Shown here: positions 32,133 to 43,138 of the stretch, one piece after another
Layout of the letters: the number at the start of each line of letters is the position of its first letter
Position numbering within the stretch: the first letter of the stretch is position 1
Origin: Metarhizium brunneum
Taxonomy: Eukaryota > Ascomycota > Sordariomycetes > Hypocreales > Clavicipitaceae
DNA length: 64,000 nt
Direction: 5' to 3'
NCBI RefSeq assembly: GCF_013426205.1
Contig: NC_089422.1
Coordinates: 5,022,001-5,086,000 of the forward strand
Made by a program: the position numbers and the translations under genes
The notes under the pieces: generated by a model
The model's input: only the letters and a program-made list of their open reading frames with translations
What the model was told of the DNA's origin: nothing
Database searches by the model: none

Positions 32133-32682
32133 GGTGTGGCGTGCCTCAAAGCGAGAGACGACTCGTCAATCAAAGACCACAAAAGAATTAAAAACACGAG
32201 AATCAAAATAAAGGATCGCACAGCCGTCGAGGAATCGTCCAACTCAAGGCGTAGGGTATCTGGTCTCCCTCGACCGGTTTGCTTGGGAGGCTATGTGGTG
32301 AGAGTTGGCCAATATTGGGATCCAGAGCTGGCACACAGCTGTCCTCTTCCAAACGGGCCAAAAAGACAACCTGGGGTTCGGCCCAGCCTTAACGTGTGAC
32401 GATTATGACAGCCTTGGCCCCTGCTCAACTGCGCCACAGCTATCCGCCGAGATGGCCGCGGAGTACTCCGTAGGGAGTACGGCTAGAGTGGTCTATAAAG
32501 TAGTGTGGCTGAGGGGTCACTGAATTAGCCACTCGTTCTAGCTTTTCAGATCTTTTGAGCCAGCTGGGTTGCGACAAGGTGCTCTAAGCTCTCCTCGAGA
32601 TAGTCACCATTCACACACCCGCATTGCATCGCACCGCATCGCTATATCTGACACGGCACACAGCACAGGCCTGATACCAAGA
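32133..32682. promoter_or_regulatory. Divergent promoter region between lectin and Tim13 genes
   Basis: About 550 bp between outward-facing start codons. It contains an inverted repeat built from the dispersed TACTCCGTA word at 32463-32480 (separate entry). No coding sequence is evident. Confidence 0.5.
32463..32480. repeat. Inverted repeat GTACTCC-GTAG-GGAGTAC
   Basis: Perfect 7-bp arms with a 4-base loop in the lectin/Tim13 promoter region, built from the TACTCCGTA word. It lies about 200 bp before the Tim13 start. Confidence 0.8.
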
Positions 32683-33025
32683 ATGGATTCCAGCACAGTA
32701 AAGCAGTCTGTTATGAAGCAGGTCCTCGCTGAGGCGAACCTGGCCAATGCCCGAGTCCTTATTGAGGTATGCAGAAGAGTGTAGCAGCACGAGACACTTG
32801 CCCTTGTTTCTCGTCTGCTAGCATGCATTGGCTAACTTGACTTGTCTCTAGAAACTCCAAGAGAACTGCTTCGAGAAGTGCATCCCCAAACCAGGCAGCT
32901 CGCTGTCCAGCGGCGAGCAAACCTGCATGACAACGTGCATGGAGAAGTACATGGCTGCGTGGAACCAAGTCAACGCCGCATACATCAACAGAATACGCCA
33001 GGAGCAAAACAACCCCAGCCAATAA
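32683..33025 (+). CDS. TIM13: Mitochondrial import chaperone Tim13 (small Tim)
   Basis: Tim13 forms a hexamer with Tim8 in the mitochondrial intermembrane space and escorts hydrophobic inner-membrane precursors. Exons 32683-32766 and 32852-33025, with an 85-nt phase-0 intron, give 85 residues, the usual size. The twin CX3C signature is present (Cys34-x3-Cys38 and Cys53-x3-Cys57), which forms the two disulfides after Mia40 oxidation. The intermembrane-space route needs no presequence and none is seen. Each exon holds less than 60 codons, so the gene is easily missed. It is convergent with the NSRP1-like gene. Confidence 0.95.
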
Positions 33026-33330
33026 GCGTACCACTCAATTCATCGGTCGAGACGAGTATCAGCGATTACGGAAAACTGTATATTATGCCATCGTTTCTAT
33101 GGAATGGGAGGTACTCGCTGGGTCAACCATCTAGCCCAACATATATCCGGAAGGAACGTTTTTTTTGTATAATCAAAAGTGAATGGACACATGGGGGACA
33201 AGGTATAAACAATAGAACAAAGTAGTCTCTGCAGAGACTAAATACACGATTCTCACCGCCATTGTGCAACAGTCACCATGGCCAGAGAAATGGCTCTCAT
33301 GATTATATTATATTGCTGGGTATCTCACGT
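33026..33330. other. Tail-to-tail spacer between Tim13 and NSRP1-like gene
   Basis: About 305 bp between convergent stop codons, containing the 3' ends of both genes. Nothing else is recognised. Confidence 0.5.
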
Positions 33331-34542
33331 CTATCCCTCTGATGCCTGCTTTTTAGCTTCCTCAGCCGCCCGCTTTCTAGCAAGATATCTCTCCTTTGCA
33401 CTTGAAATCTCGCTTTGCGTCTTTTGGCTCTTTGCCGCGCGTTCGATTTCTTCGCGCTGCGATTCTTCAGCTTCCCTCGATCGCTTGAGAGACTGCTCCA
33501 GCTGCTCTTCCATCATGCGAGTCTGGCGCTCCCTCATGGCTTGTTTCCTTCCCAACTGAGCGCCATTTGTAGGTCTTCTTTCCTGCTCTTTGGGCCGTTC
33601 AGCTTCTCTCCGAGCCTCCTCCTTCTTCTTGGCGCCCACGTTTAAGCCCCCCCGCAGGAGTTGGCGCTTGTCGACGACTTGGCCGTCCTCGTTGACGGCG
33701 ACAGATGCGCCCTTTTCGTTGAGCTCGCGGGCTAAATCGGCCTCGGCCTTCTCCCTATCGGCCTCCTCTTCATCGCCTTGATCCGTCGCAGGTCCATCCT
33801 TGGCCTTTTCTGCTGCCGCCTTGACAAGTTCTGTGTGTCTCGCCTCGTCTTTATCAAGAAGCTTCCTGTAAAAAGCCGACATGCCGCCGCCTTCATTTTT
33901 CTTGGCCTCTTCTTCCTCTCTGCGCTTCTCTTCTTCCTCTAACCTCTTATTCTCCTCCTGTTGCTTCCTATATGCTTCCGTCACAAATTTTTCCTTGTCG
34001 GCGTACTCGTCTCCCTCGGCTTCCCGCTCTCTAGCAATCTTCTTCTCTTCCGCAATCAACGCATCCCGTTTCCGGACTTCAGCAGCTTGAAGAAGACTCT
34101 TCATATACTTTGGTTTTCGCTCCACGTCCTGCTTCGCATCGTCCTTCTTTGGTTTTAATGAATCGTACACGGAATCGTATTCGTAGATGCTTGAGTCGAG
34201 TTCTGTTGCTGCTTCCGCGTTCCTTCGCGAAGATAGAGTGCCTGAAAGGTCGCCAAACATGGCACTCGGCTCATTTTTTGATTTTAGCTTTGGAGGCTGT
34301 GTCAATGCGCCAGGCTTTTGCTTTGAACTCTTGCGCGTGTCTGATTTTGGTGCTTTCGTTGTAAAGTCGTCTAGAACGCCATCAATCCGTTCAAATTTGG
34401 TAGCGCTACTATGTTCTTCATTATCGGAACCATCGTCGCCTCCGAACGCGGACTTCTTGCCAAACGGTGTCGGTTTTGGTTTTGGTTTTGCTGCGCCTGA
34501 CTTCTTGGATAGACTGAGCCCAAAGGCTAGCGGCTTGCTCAT
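33331..34542 (-). CDS. NSRP1/CCDC55-like coiled-coil protein (putative splicing regulator)
   Basis: The animal relative NSRP1 is a nuclear speckle protein affecting splice-site choice. This intronless frame codes 403 residues. The start is the ATG at 34542, MSKPLAFGLSLSKK; the frame is open further upstream to 34674, but that sequence has no family pattern. The N-terminus is Lys/Pro-rich (KPKPKPTPFGKK). The conserved core is IYEYDSVYDSLK, KPKYMKSLLQAAEVRKRD, and FVTEAYRKQQEENKR, followed by a long Glu/Lys/Arg coiled coil with GGMSAFYRKLLD and a C-terminal RERQTRMMEEQ segment. Function in fungi is inferred from family membership only. Confidence 0.82.
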   Translation of the reverse strand: MSKPLAFGLSLSKKSGAAKPKPKPTPFGKKSAFGGDDGSDNEEHSSATKFERIDGVLDDFTTKAPKSDTRKSSKQKPGALTQPPKLKSKNEPSAMFGDLSGTLSSRRNAEAATELDSSIYEYDSVYDSLKPKKDDAKQDVERKPKYMKSLLQAAEVRKRDALIAEEKKIAREREAEGDEYADKEKFVTEAYRKQQEENKRLEEEEKRREEEEAKKNEGGGMSAFYRKLLDKDEARHTELVKAAAEKAKDGPATDQGDEEEADREKAEADLARELNEKGASVAVNEDGQVVDKRQLLRGGLNVGAKKKEEARREAERPKEQERRPTNGAQLGRKQAMRERQTRMMEEQLEQSLKRSREAEESQREEIERAAKSQKTQSEISSAKERYLARKRAAEEAKKQASEG

Positions 34543-35427
34543 AATGAGGGTTCTCGCTGTTCTGGAGGTTTTAATCCTCTCTTTGGGGTTGAAGATTGCC
34601 GATGTGAAGGGTTCTGGAAGATATGGGCGATGTAGTACTCTGTAGTACACATGCCGATGATGTAAAGTGGGCATTGCTCAGCCTAGGAGCAGGAGGCACT
34701 ATCGCCACCGCCTTCTATATAAGGTCGAAGTCCAGGGTTAGGGTAATATGGCCTGCGAACTCGAGTCTTTCCCTCCAGTACCCGGCCTAATTAGATACAA
34801 CGAACTGGCAGTCTATCAAAACGTATTTGCCTATTGATAAATATATATACATGGTGTATTCTTATTTTCGTTCGGGCCGTTCCGCGAAAAGGCCGATGGG
34901 AAGTTGCCCATGTTCAGTAAGTGACACCGTCACCCGTTGCACGCACTAATTACAGAATATTCTACTATACAATCTTTAATTAGGATCCCCGCAAGAATAA
35001 ACAAATACATAGATAGTCCTAATGAGGCGTAGCGTTTCTCGCTTATAGTTGTTTTTACATCACTGTTCTGAGAACTAGTCTCCCTCAAAAGCTGTTGGTT
35101 AAGTGCTGTCAAACAGCAACTCGCTAGGGTGGCAATTTCGTAGACTCGGCAAAAATACAGCAGCGAATGTATCCTGATCATTTCCACCTGATTTTCATCG
35201 TTTACCAGACTCAAGCCCAAAAGGACCCCTTTTCAAATGATGTCTTGGTATACGAACGGAGTTGAGCGCACATGAATGTAGCACCCAAATCCGAGCGACC
35301 ATCTCCGCCAACATATCAGCCTTGGAAATGGATGGCCAAATCATGACGTGATTGGGTCACAAGGCCTTCCAAGTTCCAACTGCGTCGACAACCGACCAGC
35401 CCGTCATCGCAAACTCACACGACAACC
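34543..35427. other. Divergent intergenic region, NSRP1-like and zinc-finger/LysM genes
   Basis: About 885 bp between outward-facing start codons. It is relatively AT-rich in 34780-35200. A 96-codon open frame on the minus strand at 34930-35220 has no recognisable pattern. No gene is supported. Confidence 0.5.
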
Positions 35428-36282
35428 ATGATTCCTTCGCTCCCAGCCATCATGGAGTCTTGCGCAACCTGCGCAACAATCCTCCGGTTACCGGGTGCGC
35501 CGACGTCAGCAAAGATACCCGACGATCGGATAGTATCGTGCTGTGGAAGAGTGATATGCGGCAGCTGTATTCAGGTCAGACATGTATTGATACTTTCGCC
35601 ACAGCCGTGCACCTGCTTCACGCACTGACTTGCACACTTGTAGAAGAACCCGAGGTTCTCTCAATACTGCCCGTACTGCCAGATATCCAGTACACCTTCT
35701 CCTCTGCCCCAAGGACTCAAGGATCCACCGTCTTATGCGCTGGTCTCGCAGTCACGAACCATGGATAGCGGACCACCACCCTATACACTCGTGGACGCGA
35801 AACCTCAGCCTACAAGGAATGAGGGCGCAAGTGCGGGAGTGGACGAGAAGAGCACCGCCGATGATACTCTCCATTTTCTGAACCACAACCACGACAGCAT
35901 CACATCGCTGTCGTTTCGATATGGCGTTCCTGCAGCCGCACTGCGGCGGGCAAACAACATCACGAGTGATTATCTTCTACAAGGCAGAAAAACAATATTA
36001 ATCCCAGGGGACTACTACAAAGGCGGCGTTAGTCTCTCGCCCACGCCAATCGATGGAGAAGATGAAGAGTTGAGAAAGAGCAAGATACGGCGATTTATGA
36101 CGTCCTGCAAAGTCTCTGATTACAACATTGCCCAGCTCTATCTTGACAAGTCAGGCTATGATTTTGGCGCTTCAGTACAAGCGTACTTTGATGACGAGGC
36201 ATGGGAAAGGGAGCAGGCGAGCAATGGGGCCAACAAAGCGATAACGAGGACGAAGAACCTCGGCTTCTTCTGGCGAAGATAA
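35428..36282 (+). CDS. Zinc-finger, LysM and UBA-like domain protein, probably intracellular
   Basis: Exons 35428-35574 and 35644-36282, joined in phase 0 across a 69-nt intron, give 261 residues. The N-terminus has a RING-like cysteine pattern (CATC, VSCCGRVICGSC, then YCPYC, split by the intron). A LysM module follows near residues 125-175, with HDSITSLSFRYGVPAAALRRANN and GRKTILIPG. A C-terminal helical segment, KVSDYNIAQLYLDKSGYDF...AYFDDEAWE, resembles a UBA/TAP-C fold. There is no signal peptide, so this is not a secreted chitin-binding effector; a role in ubiquitin-linked or membrane processes is inference. The first ATG is used; a second in-frame ATG at 35452 also keeps all motifs. 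Confidence 0.82.
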
Positions 36283-36514
36283 CCTGGTGTATCCTCGAGC
36301 TTCTCCTTCTGTACAAACAGAAACTGGGTATTAAATTCATCTTTCATTCATCGTGCCGAAAGGCGCCGTTCACCATTCCCGAGTCTGTCTATGAGACTTT
36401 TAACAATGTACTCTAACGCCTCTGCCGCCCCATCTCCCAGCTAAATAGCATGTTATAGGATATATAGTACAATACATCAATTGGTATCTTTCCAATAGAA
36501 AGTGTTCGTATATA
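36283..36514. other. Short tail-to-tail spacer between LysM protein and Rse1
   Basis: About 232 bp between convergent stops, AT-rich near 36430-36510. Holds the two 3' ends. Confidence 0.4.
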
Positions 36515-39500
36515 TTAGAAAGCAGACCTAGTGCGGATATCCTGGAATGATTGTCAGTTTACATCTTGAACATAAGTGGGCGGCGAGAGCAACTTGGGTT
36601 TACTTACCGAGATTTTCCTTTCAATCTCTCGGACCGAACGGTCCAATTCGCCGGCAATCATTTGCTTCTTATCGTTGGGAAGCAAAGTATATCGCTCACA
36701 GAGATCTCCATCAATTATGCCCTTCACAGGCGCATAGTATGATCGGTACATAAGATGATCTCTTCCAGCTAATGGAGGATCCTCAGTCCGGAGATGTGAT
36801 TCAAGACTCTGGAAAAAGTCTGCGTCTTCTCGACTTATTAGCGGAATGAAGACACCAATAGTGCCCATAAGGCCGCTCCATAATAGCACATCCTGTCCGC
36901 CAACCACCAGACTGGTCTTTGCCATGCTAGTAGGTATATCCTGAGTGTAAAAGTGGCACATCAAATCAAGACGCTGTGAGGTTCCATGGAGGTAGTCCCT
37001 AGCATTCATTAAATGGAGACCAGATTGTTCTTCATCAGCCTCTTCACTTGCTTTTGGTGGACAACGAACGATGAACATGTTTCCGAATTTGTCTCCGCCG
37101 GCCACTGACTCGTAGTCCACCATTGTTGTGCACGTGGTCCACCTGGCAATGGTATCGTCTGCGAAAGGTATGAGCTTGTTCGTAGTAGGCTTATATGTGA
37201 CGTATGTGACACCTTGTTGGATATCACCAACGATAATGCGGCTGCCTTGAGTGTTTAGGGATACGATTTGCTGAGGTGCTACCTCCGCTTGTGCTTTCCG
37301 CAGCATTTGCCGCATACCAAGATCGTATACTCGCAAAGTTTTTCCGACACCAGCCAGGAGTTTCCCTTGGAACGGGATCAACGCCAAAGCGGGTTCTTCG
37401 ATCTTCGTTTTGTGAATAAACTCAAGCTCTCTCCCTTCTTCCTGGAAACGATACACGTAAATGTATGCTTCTGAAAAGCTCCGTGGATTTACCACGACAT
37501 CTTTACCAGTGCCAACAATGAGAAAACTTTCATTATCTTGACTAGCAAAGGGAACAATAGCAGCGCTTACGGCTGCCTCGTTATTTTCTAAATCAACCGT
37601 CTGCACAACTTGCGGCTCTTCGGAGACAGGGTCGATCACGTTGATGCATGATGCCCATCGACGATTGCCTTTAGGATACCCAAAGTCCTCGGGTGGCAAA
37701 ACTGTTGCATCGCCATTTACGACGGCCGGATCAGCCATAAGCTGCGCCCGAAGATCAGGCGGAAGTGTATTATTATCACTCTCAATAGTGTAAAACAGAG
37801 GCTGCTCTGGATGTTTGATGAGTTTTTTAGGAGTGTAGGTCAGAGAAACAGCCTTCTGAGTCAAAGTATCACCTAACCGGTCAATAGAGAAGATCCTAAG
37901 TGCCGTTAGCATCCAAATTCATAGAACAACAAAATGGTGTGTGGGCTGGTAACAGGAGCGCCATTTCAGTAGGAACAATTGGAAAAAAATGCGTATTATA
38001 GGCCTCATAGCTTAAAGCATAGGATCCCAAAGTTTCATCATATTGGCTTAGCAGGTAAGGGGGGCAACAGAGATGGCGTATCTTACCTCAGTGACTGGCC
38101 TTGAATGCCGACGATACCTTCCTCGCACTGCTCGCTGCTAAAGTTCCAGCCCCATTCGAGATCTACGTAGTTGAGCGGGGTGACGACGAACCCCTTGGTA
38201 ATTGGATCGGAGTATCCAAGCCAAGGCCGGGAGCTGAGACCCAAAACACAAGTAGTTCCCTGTACGGTAACTTGGAAAAGCCGGACTTGTTTTGGCCCCA
38301 AGAACTTTTGTCTTGTGTCAGTTAGTTCACCGGTGACCTCGTCGAGAACTGTTCGTAGATAAACACCAGAATGCAAGCCGATATGAAGATAAAGTGTAGA
38401 TCCTCCTGATGACGAGTCATCCATCGCAATAATAGCTAACGATGACGGCGCAGCTGTTAATGCTTGGACTGACTTGCTCTCGAGTGTCGACTCAGGGTCA
38501 AGACTGAGTACACGAACTGTACAATCATCACAGCCCACGGCCAGGAATGAGCTGCGAACTCTACCTTCAGGTACTTCGCCCAGGCTCAGACAGGTAACAG
38601 TGCCAAACATCTCCTTCTTCTCATCATACTCTGCAAGAGAGCCATCAGAATCCATCTCAAAATACACTATTTCACCCGAACTTAAGGCAATGGCCACTTG
38701 GTGGGCATTTGTAGAAGCTGCCACAATAGACCGATGTTGCGGGGCATCCCACTCGTTCACCTTGCCATTGCGAATATGTCGAATGCCCTTTGGATGAACC
38801 TGAATAAGGCCATCATCCCCTAATAATTGTGCGGCTAGCGTGGGAACGCTCGTCGAGAAACCAGAATCGCTGACTTCCTCTACTGTCTCGCCGATACTAA
38901 GCACCAGGGTTCCATTTGTAAATGATAAGACGATGTAAGCATCGTACCGTTCACCTCGGTTTAGTTTGAGGGTCCACACTGCAGAGGGTATGCCAGGTAA
39001 TTCCGAGGCCACGATTTCATTGACTTCCAGGCCATGTCTGAGCATTCGAAACGTGCTTCGTGCTCCATTTCCACAGACAGTGTAGATTTGGGGTGCGTCT
39101 TCCCCTGTCAAGTTCGCAACTTGACAGTCAAGTAACGGATTCATTGATGGAATACTCTCGACCAAGGCCAGGTTTTCAGCAGGTCGAGGATGGAAATAGA
39201 CCGGATCGTACGATGCTTGCGGGTCAACTGGGAAGTCATCGCTGCTGAACTCAAGCTCCGTATCATCGTCGCCGAGTTTCTCAAACTGATAGAAAGAAAA
39301 GTTGCCAAACTGACTGGCAATATAGAGAAACCCACTCTTTAGAATGCAGAGACTTGTGGCGACTGGTACGGTATCAAAGTACTTGATCTTAAGTCTTTTC
39401 ACTTCACCAGTCGCGCTCCCTTCTTCATCCTCAACCATGTCGATAGTCACTTTAAACAGATCGCCATCCTCAGTTTGCAATAGGAAGAAAAACGCGCCGG

Positions 39501-40551
39501 CACTGCCCTTTAACTTGTGCATCACACCAGAGACGATTGTGCGTTTTCGTGACGGGTCCTCGGTGGCTCCCTTTCTTCGCGGTATCGGCACACGGAACGC
39601 GTCCTGGTTTGAGTGCCTATATGTAATGCTCTCCTCGCCACAGACTAGTACTCCGCTGGGGCCGTCGTTACCACCGGGAACCTGAAAAAGAAGGGAGGCA
39701 GTAGGATCGACAGGTTCCGACCATTTTCTCACAACGTGATTGAGACCAAGATCTAGCTCGTAGTAAACAAGCTGCGTTTCGACTTCCTCCAGCGCCTGGC
39801 CACTGGAGTCTTGATCGACCTCAGAGTAGTCCATTTCGAGGGCTGCAAAAACAGGATTGGCATATCCAACATCCAAGGCAACCATGGAAATAACCAACAC
39901 ACCAGGTTTGTGAGCTTCCAAAGGCGAGGAGATTGTTAGCTCTGCCTGTGAACTTCGGTTCAGAACATATACTAGCTTGTTCTTCTCGGTGGAAGCAATG
40001 AGACAAGCTCGACCCTTAGGGTCGCACGCAAGATATTCTCCTGGAATCACTCGCCTGACACCAGATTTGCCATAAGTCTCGAGGTGCAGTCTACTGAACC
40101 GATTTTGGGCTGGCAAGTACTCGACGACCGTGATTCTGCCAGAATCCGAGGCAATGATCAAATAATCTATTGAAATTGGAATTTAGCGGCTCGCTATTTT
40201 AAAGAGGAGGAACTTCTCGAAGGGCGAATGCCAATTGGGTAGCAAGGCTGGTAATCCCGCATGCAATTTGGCAGACAAACCAAGCGGTGACAGGTTTCAA
40301 GACATACCTTTGTTACTGCCCGCCAGGCGGAAAGAGGCCAGAGACCGAATTATCCCAAAGACGTTATGGGATAGAACGGTCGTGACCTTGCCTAGGGAAG
40401 GATCGGGACGCAATAGAGTCAGCTGTGAGCCAGCACCAGTGATGATGAGCTGCTCTTTGGTGCCTGCGAACTGACCCAGGACCGCCTGAACGACATTATT
40501 CGGCGGCTGGACCGTCAGCGAGTACAGGAACATGTTCGAAGTAGTCGCCAT
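36515..40551 (-). CDS. RSE1: Pre-mRNA splicing factor Rse1 (SF3b subunit 3 homologue)
   Basis: Rse1 is the large beta-propeller scaffold of the SF3b part of U2 snRNP, needed for branch-site recognition. Exons 40308-40551, 38087-40166, 36608-37895 and 36515-36541 are joined across introns of 141, 191 and 66 nt, giving 1212 residues, the normal family size. It starts [15 protein letters not shown]. Junctions restore [20 protein letters not shown] and [21 protein letters not shown]. The N-terminal MMS1-like propeller and the C-terminal CPSF-A domain are both present. The last exon is only 27 nt and codes DIRTRSAF, the conserved Rse1/SF3B3 terminus; unspliced reading would end eleven residues past the third exon with unrelated sequence. 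Divergent from Mss51 across 298 bp. Confidence 0.96.
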
Positions 40552-40849
40552 GGTCCTATCTGGGCGCAGTCCAGCCTGCGCGGCTCCAAGAGGCTTGAAT
40601 TGCCGAGTTGAAGCGCAGGTTCGCGTAGAGGTGCTCTGGCTGAAGCTTGGAAATCGTTGCGAGTGGGACGGGCTACAAAACTTTGGTTTTGGTGACCCGG
40701 GTGGGTGGAGGAACTATTAATGCGGCGCAATTGGGTGGATCGACAGCTCAAGTGCTTTCAAATTATCTGCCCACCTCTGTCTGGTAAGCTCACCCAAAGT
40801 GCTTCACCCACCAGTTCCAGCCATTTGACGCCTGCGAACTGGTGATATA
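40552..40849. promoter_or_regulatory. Divergent promoter region between Rse1 and Mss51
   Basis: Only 298 bp separate two outward-facing start codons, so the promoters of a splicing gene and a mitochondrial gene must overlap or be very compact. No classical TATA box was recognised. Confidence 0.5.
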
Positions 40850-42471
40850 ATGGAGCCGATATTCCGCAGAGCGGCTTCGAGCCTTTGCGGTCGCTGTACT
40901 GCGTCGCTTCGCAGACAGAATGTTATAGGGCGAGTTGGGCAGCTGGCGATACGGCCGGTTGGAGCCATTGCATCGATGAGTACGAAGCCGACCACGCCGA
41001 GCAATTCCGCTTCCAGGACCTTCACAACAACCGCGGAATCAAAGTCAGAGGCAGCAGCTCCGGAGAAGGATACTCCCACTCCGAGTCTGAGGCTTAGCCA
41101 AGATGATCTTTTTCATCCCTTTTCGTCATCTCCGGTCCCTGAGTTCCGCCACCGTGCAGCTTTCATGAGACAACATGCGCAATGCCCTCACCCTGACCAT
41201 AAACCGACGAAGCTTCCGACCGTGGCACCAAAGCCTGATAACTCCGGGGAACCGACTGGGACCATGTCTCCTGCCCATGTTGACTTTGAGTGTCCCGACT
41301 GTGGATTCCCCGTCTATTGCAGCAAGGAGCATTGGATGGACCACTATGAGGAGCACCTGAAGATTTGTGATACTCTGCGGCAGATCAACGAGGATGACCA
41401 CGATTTGCGGTCGGGCCGTGTATTCTTTGAGGGCAACCTTCCTGACCTACAAATGGATGAGGCCGCGGTGAACATGACGAATTGGGATACCTTTATGTAC
41501 ACCAGGGAGTTCGAGGCTGTCAACTCAGACCGCTCCATGAGGCAAATCACGCGCCTCCTCACGTATCCTGTCACCATTGGCAGCGTTCTGCATGAATTGA
41601 GTCCATACAGCCTCAAAAAGGGAGAACGACTGACGCCAGAAGGCTTGAAGAGCTTTAGTGGTGAGTACTTGCTACACAGTTAAAACGCTGTTGTGAATCT
41701 AATCTAACACAATGAAGCATTGAGATATAACTTACACCCCCCAAGAACTGGCAGAGGTGCAGGGGTGAACCAACTTCGGCCTGAGCCGCCGCCGGTTAGG
41801 GTATTCGTCCTTGGTGCGCGGGCAGAATCATCGTTGCCTCGGGCAGCTTGGACACAATTAGCTCATCTTTTTCCCGATTCAAGGCTCCATTTGGTGTTTA
41901 TTGGACCAGAAAGCATGGCTAACCGAGACGACGAATTCCCCTTGCCTGAACGAACCCCTTCGAATCCTTTTGGTGCCATTGTCGAAGATCGTGTATGGTA
42001 TAAGATGAAAATAAGCACAATTGTCGACTACTATCACACAATTCACAAGACTGGTCACTTTGCGCCCTACGATCCGTATTTTGATTGTTTTGTGCTATTC
42101 CATCCTGGCCTCGGCCATCCGGCAAGTAGCCACGAGTGGGAGGAGACATTGCCGCTTCTTTTGGAGACCAAAGTGCCCATCATCGCGACGGGGTACACGC
42201 AGTTTGATCTGGAACGCGATGTTGAGTGGGTACACAAAAAATCAAAAGGAGAGTTTGACATTCTGCTTGAACCAGGTGAAAATACCTTCCGGAGCTTGAG
42301 ATGGGATCTGAACGACATGGATCCGCAGGATATCAGTTGCGGCAACTGGGGAGTATGGGCTTTCCGAGGCAAGAGGTATGCATACCAGATTTTCACAACT
42401 AGCATTGTCTCCTTTGAACCAGGCTTGACTAACAGCACAACAGATATGAGGCGACCACGAAGGATATATAG
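40850..42471 (+). CDS. MSS51: Mss51-like mitochondrial translational activator of COX1
   Basis: In yeast Mss51 activates translation of COX1 mRNA and couples it to cytochrome oxidase assembly. Exons 40850-41660, 41718-42375 and 42444-42471 are joined across 57- and 68-nt introns, giving 498 residues. The Arg/Ser/Ala-rich first ~65 residues fit a mitochondrial presequence. A MYND-type zinc finger spans about residues 112-178 (QCPHPDH, FECPDCGFPVYCSKEHW, HLKIC); its Cys-Pro pairs recall the heme-regulatory motifs reported for yeast Mss51. Conserved downstream blocks include NWDTFMYTREFEA, RMITRLLTYP-like RQITRLLTYPVTIGSVLHE, and FDCFVLFHPGLGHP. The 28-nt last exon codes YEATTKDI. Confidence 0.93.
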
Positions 42472-43138
42472 GCATTGCCCGATGGGGATCTAGAAGGTGG
42501 GGGGCAAGCACGGGCAGGGAGCATAGCCTTTGTATTTATATTGTAAACTGCATTGTACAACGACATGACGTCGCAAGGGAATAGACCACTTCAGCTTCTC
42601 AGAACTGCCGTACACGAGTGGGGTGAATTGTCAGGAAGCACGCCGATGTTGGCCAAACCGCAACCATGCTAGCTGTATTTACCTAGCAGGTACCAGGTAG
42701 TTAACGGCCTAGGTATTCTATATCCAGACAAATATTGTAGATATTGATGTTCAAAGACGTGTCACGGAATCACACTTGGCTCTTCGTTTGTTGTATAAAT
42801 CCCCTGCACAGACATAATCATGAATAAAAAGTCAAGTTGGATAAGTCAGCTTTTGCTAATGCACGTGCCGGGGTCGACGCCAACGGGCAGCCGCCAGTGG
42901 TTTGAACTGGATTGCTCCTGCAGCGCACGGTTCAGGCGGCTCAGCCCGCCCATGATGTTCGCCTTAGCTCATGCAGCTCGAGCCTGCGACCCCATACGCG
43001 ACCCAACTTAACCTCAACGTCAGGCCATGGCAACAACATCTTGGGCGACCAACGACTTTGCGACCGCTGCTCCAAGACATCACCGCCTCCAGCCGCGTCT
43101 CCGAGTGTCATGCCGCTTCGGCGCAGCCCGAGTTGGCC
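42472..43138. other. Intergenic region between Mss51 and the PXA protein
   Basis: About 667 bp between tandem genes, containing the Mss51 3' end and the PXA promoter. The PXA frame is open upstream to an ATG at 42971, which is an alternative start. No other feature is seen. Confidence 0.45.

Noticed and set aside
34930..35220. 96-codon frame with a hydrophobic C-terminal part
   Set aside because: AT-rich intergenic DNA, no recognisable family and no supporting splice sites.
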